Below, one piece after another: positions 58,759 through 64,000 of a DNA stretch of 64,000 bases. The number at the start of each line of letters is the position of its first letter. Positions within the stretch are counted from its first letter, which is position 1. Under the pieces are notes generated by a model. That model was given only the letters and a program-made list of their open reading frames with translations. It did no database searches and was not told the origin of the DNA. The DNA is taken from assembly GCA_963576735.1 (NCBI GenBank), contig OY755197.1, positions 3,670,501-3,734,500 on the forward strand. The letters are read 5' to 3'. Both the position numbers and the translations under genes were made by a program. Origin of the DNA: Bedellia somnulentella (taxonomy: Eukaryota; Arthropoda; Insecta; Lepidoptera; Bedelliidae).

Positions 58759-60651
58759 ATGCCTGCTATAGGAATAGATTTGGGAACAACGTATTCGTGT
58801 GTTGGAGTCTGGCAACATAATAATGTTGAAATAATAGCAAATGACCAAGGTAACCGAACGACTCCATCTTATGTGGCCTTCACGGATACAGAGAGGTTAA
58901 TCGGCGATGCTGCAAAAAATCAGGTAGCTCTTAATCCTCAAAATACAGTTTTCGACGCTAAACGACTCATAGGTCGAAAATATGACGATCCAAAAATTCA
59001 ACAAGACATAAAACACTGGCCATTCAAAGTAGTGAATGACAGTGGTAAACCTAAGATCCAGGTCGAATTCAAAGGAGAAGTCAAAAAATTTACTCCAGAG
59101 GAGATAAGCAGCATGGTGCTAACAAAGATGAAGCAAACTGCAGAAACTTATCTGGGAACTACTGTGCGAGATGCTGTGATTACAGTACCGGCATATTTTA
59201 ATGACTCACAACGTCAAGCTACTAAAGATGCTGGTGCCATCGCTGGGCTTAATGTGCTACGCATAATTAATGAACCCACCGCAGCAGCCCTTGCATATGG
59301 TCTCGATAAAAATATCAAAGGTGAACGTAATGTTCTTATATTCGATCTTGGTGGTGGAACATTTGACGTTTCAGTTCTATCCATCGACGAGGGATCCCTA
59401 TTTGAAGTTAAATCCACTGCAGGTGATACACACCTCGGTGGTGAAGATTTTGATAACCGATTGGTTGACCATTTAGTAGGTGAATTTAAAAGGAAATGTA
59501 AAAAAGATATTAAAAACAACTCTCGTGCTCTAAGAAGACTTCGAACTGCTGCCGAAAGAGCAAAACGCACTTTGTCTTCAAGCACTGAAGCAACTATTGA
59601 AATTGATGCATTGCACGAGGGAGTTGATTTCCATACGAAAATATCAAGAGCTAGATTTGAAGAGCTTAATTCCGACTTATTCCGTAGCACTCTTCTTCCT
59701 ATTGAAAATGCACTGAAAGATGCCAAACTTGATAAAGGACAAATCCATGATGTTGTGCTGGTCGGTGGATCCACTCGTATTCCTAAGGTACAAAATTTGC
59801 TTCAAACTTTTTTCTCTGGTAAAAAACTAAACCTCTCCATCAATCCTGATGAAGCCGTGGCTTATGGAGCTGCCGTTCAAGCAGCTATTTTGACAGGATC
59901 TACAGATTCTAGAATCCAGGATGTGCTTCTAGTAGACGTGACACCTTTATCGCTTGGTATTGAAACTGCAGGAGGTGTAATGACCAAGATTATTGAGCGC
60001 AACTCTAAAATACCTTGCTCACAATCTCAAACTTTCACTACATATTCAGACAACCAGCCAGCTGTATCTATACAAGTATACGAAGGAGAGAGAGCGATGA
60101 CCAAAGATAACAATTTGCTTGGCAACTTCAACCTAACTGGCATTCCGCCTGCTCCTCGCGGTGTACCTCAAATTGATGTAACATTCGATATCGATGCAAA
60201 CGGCATATTGAACGTATCTGCTAAAGAAAACAGTACAGGAAGAAGTAAGAACATCGTCATCAAGAATGACAAAGGCCGTTTATCACAAGCTGATATCGAT
60301 CGAATGCTATCAGACGCTGAGCGGTATAAGGATGAAGATGAAAAGCAAAAGAAAAGAGTTGGTTCTCGTAATCAGCTTGAGTCTTATGTGTACAGCGTCA
60401 AACAAGCTCTTGAGGATGCCGGCAGTAAGCTAAGCGAGCAAGACAAAAAGAAGGCTCGTCAAACTTGCGACGATGCTTTGAAATGGCTGGATCACAATAC
60501 ACTGGGTGAACAAGAAGAATATGAAGATAAATTGAGACAAGTACAACGTATCTGCTCCCCGATAATGACTAAAATACATGGGGGCAGCTCTGGGGGGTCT
60601 GGGAAAAAAACTCATGGTGGAGACGGGCCGACAATCGAAGAAGTTGATTGA
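58759..60651 (+). CDS. Hsp70: Heat shock protein 70, cytosolic, intronless
   Basis: 630 residues. ATP-driven chaperone of the cytosol and nucleus. The nucleotide-binding domain has [12 protein letters not shown] (about 6-17), the phosphate-binding [12 protein letters not shown] (about 194-205) and [12 protein letters not shown] (about 333). Substrate-binding domain with [16 protein letters not shown] and [14 protein letters not shown], then the helical lid and a short Gly/Ser tail ending in EEVD, the anchor for TPR co-chaperones, which places it in the cytosol rather than ER or mitochondria. No introns, as in stress-inducible insect hsp70 genes. The linker and lid are somewhat diverged from the usual inducible form ([12 protein letters not shown] is standard; [10 protein letters not shown] is standard). 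Start: first [12 protein letters not shown], the normal N-terminus. Confidence 0.97.
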   Translation: MPAIGIDLGTTYSCVGVWQHNNVEIIANDQGNRTTPSYVAFTDTERLIGDAAKNQVALNPQNTVFDAKRLIGRKYDDPKIQQDIKHWPFKVVNDSGKPKIQVEFKGEVKKFTPEEISSMVLTKMKQTAETYLGTTVRDAVITVPAYFNDSQRQATKDAGAIAGLNVLRIINEPTAAALAYGLDKNIKGERNVLIFDLGGGTFDVSVLSIDEGSLFEVKSTAGDTHLGGEDFDNRLVDHLVGEFKRKCKKDIKNNSRALRRLRTAAERAKRTLSSSTEATIEIDALHEGVDFHTKISRARFEELNSDLFRSTLLPIENALKDAKLDKGQIHDVVLVGGSTRIPKVQNLLQTFFSGKKLNLSINPDEAVAYGAAVQAAILTGSTDSRIQDVLLVDVTPLSLGIETAGGVMTKIIERNSKIPCSQSQTFTTYSDNQPAVSIQVYEGERAMTKDNNLLGNFNLTGIPPAPRGVPQIDVTFDIDANGILNVSAKENSTGRSKNIVIKNDKGRLSQADIDRMLSDAERYKDEDEKQKKRVGSRNQLESYVYSVKQALEDAGSKLSEQDKKKARQTCDDALKWLDHNTLGEQEEYEDKLRQVQRICSPIMTKIHGGSSGGSGKKTHGGDGPTIEEVD

Positions 60652-61129
60652 TAATCGAGTTGCGTCATAATTTTTCGTAGAACTTTACTTGCATCTTTCT
60701 AAAATTATAGTGCAATTATTACATTAGCAGCTGGCTTTTATTTTCACACTTCAAAAATAACTTGGATAAAAAATGATTTGGATTCTTTCGGGCGTCGTCT
60801 CCCTTGGGCAAGGGAAACAGTCACTTTAATTTTTTTTGAATGAATTAAAAAATCTTTTTACCAACTGCATTATGTATGGGTACTAAGGATATAGATGGGT
60901 TGTACTCATGTGAGGTTTGTATTTAAGTCAGTACAAAATCATCAGGAGGTAGCAAAACTTGGTAGTTTTGTTAATTTCCGATCGTTTTTGTTTCGTAATA
61001 AAATAGGGCGATATAAATCCATGCCGCCCCCCGTTAAACAAGAAGAAGTTTTTTGTGGTGATTTTACTCAAGCCAGCCACTCATAAATCACTTAAATATA
61101 CACCGATACTCAAAGTAGTTAACATACCT
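60652..61129. other. Hsp70 3' flank
   Basis: AT-rich. An ATTAAA near 60845 is the only plausible poly(A) signal within 200 bases. No poly(A) tract follows the coding region. A 63-codon frame (60895-61086) has no recognisable motif. Confidence 0.5.
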
Positions 61130-61235
61130 TAAGGCACCCGCGGCGGGAGGAAATGGGGGTAGTGCTATTCTAAGCCGTTTGCCAGGACCGTACAAAGTGG
61201 CGATCGATAGTCTCTGCCTTCCCCAAAGAGAATGT
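61130..61235. repeat. Family M head joined to RTE end fragment
   Basis: aatgggggtagtgctattct and aagccg (M head, minus) run into ccgtacaaagtggcgatcgat and agtctctgcctt (RTE end, plus). Confidence 0.55.
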
Positions 61236-61348
61236 AATAATTCTTATTAGACACATTATGTCATGAAATAGGTTTATTTAGATTATGTAGATTTTTGTTT
61301 GTAGTTCCTGAAATTTATCAACCAGCTTTAATACAAATTAGTTTAGGT

Positions 61349-61775
61349 GGCTTATTCCGTTTATCCACCCTAAAAAATCCTCCCTAAGGCGGATATTCGG
61401 AAACGCGTGTCCGTCTATCCACCCTGAACGGGGTGGATATCCGGAATGCATATAATATGGTTCTTCCGATTTTCTACCCTGCCTACGTACAGTCATTTAC
61501 AGAAAAAAGACCCTAAGTTTGTAAGTTATTTTTATTCAAACTGTAAGTAAGAAAGTAGGTATGTTTATCTTAAGTATTTTAATGTTCACGATGTTCCTTG
61601 GACCCATTTTGTGTTGTGTATGTTTCTGTAAATTACTGTACTTGGGGTAAAAAATCGGAAGAACCATATTATATGCATTCCGAATATCCACCCCGTTCAG
61701 GGAGGATAGAAGGACACGCGTTTCCGAATATCCGCCTTAGGGAGGATTTTTTAGGGTGGATAAACGGAATAAGCC
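61349..61775. mobile_element. MITE with long inverted repeats and 8-bp target duplication
   Basis: Inverted repeats of about 125-130 bases start GGCTTATTCCGTTTATCC; the middle of about 170 bases is noncoding. gtttaggt lies on both sides (61341-61348 and 61776-61783), an 8-base duplication as made by hAT-type transposases. Confidence 0.88.
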
Positions 61776-61979
61776 GTTTAGGTTGAAAGTATAATTACGA
61801 AATCATATATTTCAAATATTGGTGGCGAAATATACATTAAAAAAGTCCCTTTTATAATCTACCTAGTTAATAGATGCCTGAATGGATTTATATCGCCTTA
61901 TATTACTATAACTCTTGAAAATGAACAGTAATTAATAGAAAAGCAGCATAAATGCATGCATCCATAATATGCATGGAGT

Positions 61980-62035
61980 GCATCGGGGATAAACGGCGTG
62001 AACGTTTATGTTATGTTATGTTATGTTATGTGTAG
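61980..62035 (+). mobile_element. SINE family A, 3' end only
   Basis: ggggataaacggcgtgaacg followed by (ttatg)n, the SINE tail with an expanded pentamer repeat. Confidence 0.65.
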
Positions 62036-62339
62036 CGTTTGTGAAGTTAGGCCTCGTAGAGTTAGGGCGTGTAGTGTTAGAAGCTTGGCTCTACATGAGA
62101 TCTGATAACTTTTTGACAGTGCGAGTCATATGGGCTCGTCTTGGCAACATTTTACATGAAAATGTTTTTGGTGGGATTTCATTTCTTTTTGTAAGTTTTT
62201 CTATTTTTAGCTACTGTGTGGACGTAAGAAGCAGGAAATGTTTGCACAATTATATTCATTCATATTTATATGATCTGATCTAAAGTATAGGTCTTAAGGT
62301 CGATATGTCTCAATATATGTCGATTTAATTATTGTTTTT

Positions 62340-62995
62340 TATAGCAAGGAGTTCCTATACATATATATATATATATATCTGAGGGCACCAAGTTTTAGAT
62401 TATTATTAGATTAGACCTCTAGCGTCATCAAAATTTAATTTTTAAAATTACAGGTCTCATACAAACTCCCATCCTCTAGTTTAAGGTGTTGGAGGATGAA
62501 AGTTACAAGTTTTATAATTTTTTTGTTGTTTGTGTGCTAGTACTAGCTTACATACAAAATTTCAGCTTTCTAGGACATTAGGAAATACCTTAATAATTTT
62601 GATGATCATCAGTGAGTCAGTGACGAAATCAGCGTTTTTTAGATATAAATAAAATCTGAAGTATAAAAGCTAATGTAATTAAAACTTAATATGTTCAATA
62701 AGTCCGCTATTGACAATATATCCCGAAAATTTTGTTGATCTAGCATAACCCAAACCCAAGTTATGAGGGTTCAAAAAAACGACGAAGCGCTTCGAGAAAA
62801 GATAGGTTGTGCCCGTGCGCTTCGCTTAGCTCGTCTTGGCGGGGGCACGGTAGTGCCCCCAGATGTGAAATCCAATCATCCACCCCGTTTTTATACTATT
62901 CCAAAAATCCATCGTAGGGGGATATCTGGAACAAGCAAAATAACTTCCCTACCAACTTATAACATTTACATACACTTTCATATTCATACATAGAC
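62340..62995. repeat. Unclassified dispersed repeat
   Basis: Sequence of the style ending ataacccaaacccaagttat and gagggttcaaaaaaacgac, with a small hairpin gggggcacggtagtgccccc (62838-62857). No open frame of interest; a (ta)n run precedes it (62362-62380). Confidence 0.4.
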
Positions 62996-62999
62996 ACAT

Positions 63000-63270
63000 A
63001 TGTAGGTTTCCATTGGGGGTAGGCAGATAGAGAGCTATTCCTATCTCCCACCCCTACAGCTGCGTCCCTAAAGTGTCTAGTTAGCGGAAACGAGTGTTCT
63101 AACAGAAACCCTAGGCCATACAAATAGGCTGTCTGTTAGAAAAACATTTTCTGCGTAAACATCCTAGGGGGACAGCTGTAGGGTGGCAGATTGGAATACC
63201 CCGGCGCGGCGGAGACCATCGATCGCCATATTGCACGGACCTGGCACACCTCTAATCTAGCTTCATATAT
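63000..63270 (-). mobile_element. RTE 3' fragments, rearranged
   Basis: ttccattgggggtaggcagat (63008) and gagaccatcgatcgccatat (63210) with tggcacacctctaatctagc are RTE terminus pieces. Between them lies an inverted pair built on ccctacagctg / cagctgtaggg (63051-63182). Confidence 0.6.
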
Positions 63271-63284
63271 TTATTTCTTATTAC

Positions 63285-63645
63285 ATAACATAACATAAAC
63301 GTTCACGCCGAATATCCCCGAAGGGGTTGGCAGAGGTACCAATACTTCTGAACATCACGTGATTTTGTCACCTGGTGTTCAGAGTACCCACGTTTTGCAT
63401 GGACAGTGTCCTCACGTGATAGGGGGCAGGCCTATCGCCGTTTTGTACGACTACACTGTCACATGACTAAGTACAACTCAGCCATGTGGGTTTCCTCACA
63501 ATATTTTCCCTCACCGTTAACAACCGTGATAAATTAACCACACATATGTCTTTAGAAAAGACAAATTGGTGTAGGCCCGACCCGGGATTTGAACACTAGT
63601 CGTTTGTACGATAACCCGGTGTTCTACACATTGAGCTATCACGTC
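63285..63645 (-). mobile_element. SINE family A
   Basis: ataacataaacgttcacgcc to ttgagctatcacgtcg, complete with head at the right. Confidence 0.85.
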
Positions 63646-63676
63646 GTCATTATTTCTTATTCTATATTGTAAAAAA

Positions 63677-63712
63677 GCTGTGTAGTGTCGGCTTAGAATA
63701 GCACTAACCCAG
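63677..63712 (+). mobile_element. Family M head fragment
   Basis: gtgtagtgtcggcttagaat followed by agcactaaccca; the rest is absent. Confidence 0.55.
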
Positions 63713-64000
63713 TTTAAGTTATTGTTGAGGGAAGCACATCGGCGTCGCTAGCCGTGGCCTCAGAGTGGGGCAATATGCCAGGGTGGGGCATATATATTAC
63801 TCTGGCTACGCCCATGGCGAATCATCTGGAGACTTCACCTATATAACCTTAAAAGCCTTATACACGATATGTTTCATACCACCAACCATGTGTCCTTGGT
63901 CGGAACAACCGATTTTTGTATTCGTTCTACACGGTCAGTGGTAGGAATCAACTTGTCAGTTCAATCGCAATCGGAAGAGATGCGATTCCGACCAAGGCCG
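63713..64000. other. Right edge, nothing recognised
   Basis: No open frame or known repeat. ggaatcaacttgtcag and gattccgaccaaggcc near the edge suggest another repeat continuing out of the window. Confidence 0.4.

Noticed and set aside
59214..59774. 186-codon minus frame opposite Hsp70
   Set aside because: Shadow frame antisense to a conserved coding region.
59900..59915. Perfect heat-shock-element-like ttctagaa
   Set aside because: It is inside the Hsp70 coding sequence and codes for conserved residues; not a promoter site.
58759..60651. Hsp70 as a retrocopy
   Set aside because: There is no poly(A) tract or target duplication, and insect inducible hsp70 genes are normally intronless.

Overview
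This is eukaryotic, very probably lepidopteran, DNA. It is AT-rich, has spliced exons with GT/AG borders, and is packed with insect-type repeats: BEL retrotransposon, CR1/jockey-group and RTE LINEs, tRNA-derived SINEs, Helitron ends of the CTAG type, and microsatellite-tailed elements ending in (TATG)n. Only two host genes can be supported.

Gene 1 (minus strand, about 38.9 kb down to 6.1 kb, running off the left edge) is an ortholog of DSTYK, the dual serine/threonine and tyrosine protein kinase. I assembled it by eye from 20 short exons, each with plausible splice borders and every junction in phase, giving about 1058 codons. It starts at 38892 and reaches the kinase C-lobe at 6146. The last, C-terminal exon(s) are not in the window. 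Its introns hold almost all the mobile DNA between 6 and 38 kb. At least six of the exons have decayed partial copies of themselves in the adjacent intron.

Gene 2 is an intronless Hsp70 (58759-60651, plus strand) with all three family signatures and a C-terminal EEVD. A microsatellite-tailed element sits just upstream of it.

Layout: 1-5.8 kb, a BEL/Pao element with one intact 1740-codon ORF; 6.4-10.8 kb, a LINE with two open frames inside a DSTYK intron; 11-36 kb, DSTYK exons separated by SINEs, microsatellite-tailed elements, MITEs and Helitron ends; 39.6-40.3 kb, foldback elements carrying tRNA-like units; 42-43.7 kb, a 5'-truncated LINE inserted in a microsatellite-tailed element; 44.2-51.6 kb, a three-layer nest (an older LINE 3' end, split by a second LINE, whose endonuclease is split by a DNA transposon with 456-bp inverted repeats encoding a GCDY-motif protein); 51.6-53.2 kb, a GC-rich tandem-repeat element; 53.2-56.4 kb, a broken RTE LINE; 56.5-58.5 kb, SINEs; 58.76-60.65 kb, Hsp70; 60.7-64 kb, a MITE with an 8-bp target duplication and further SINE/RTE remnants.

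The features most worth a second look are the DSTYK exon fossils, the foldback elements with inverted tRNA-like genes, the long-TIR transposon, and the 3' tail shared by the RTE LINE and the microsatellite-tailed elements. Coordinates of repeat edges are estimates by eye; exon edges follow the splice signals exactly.
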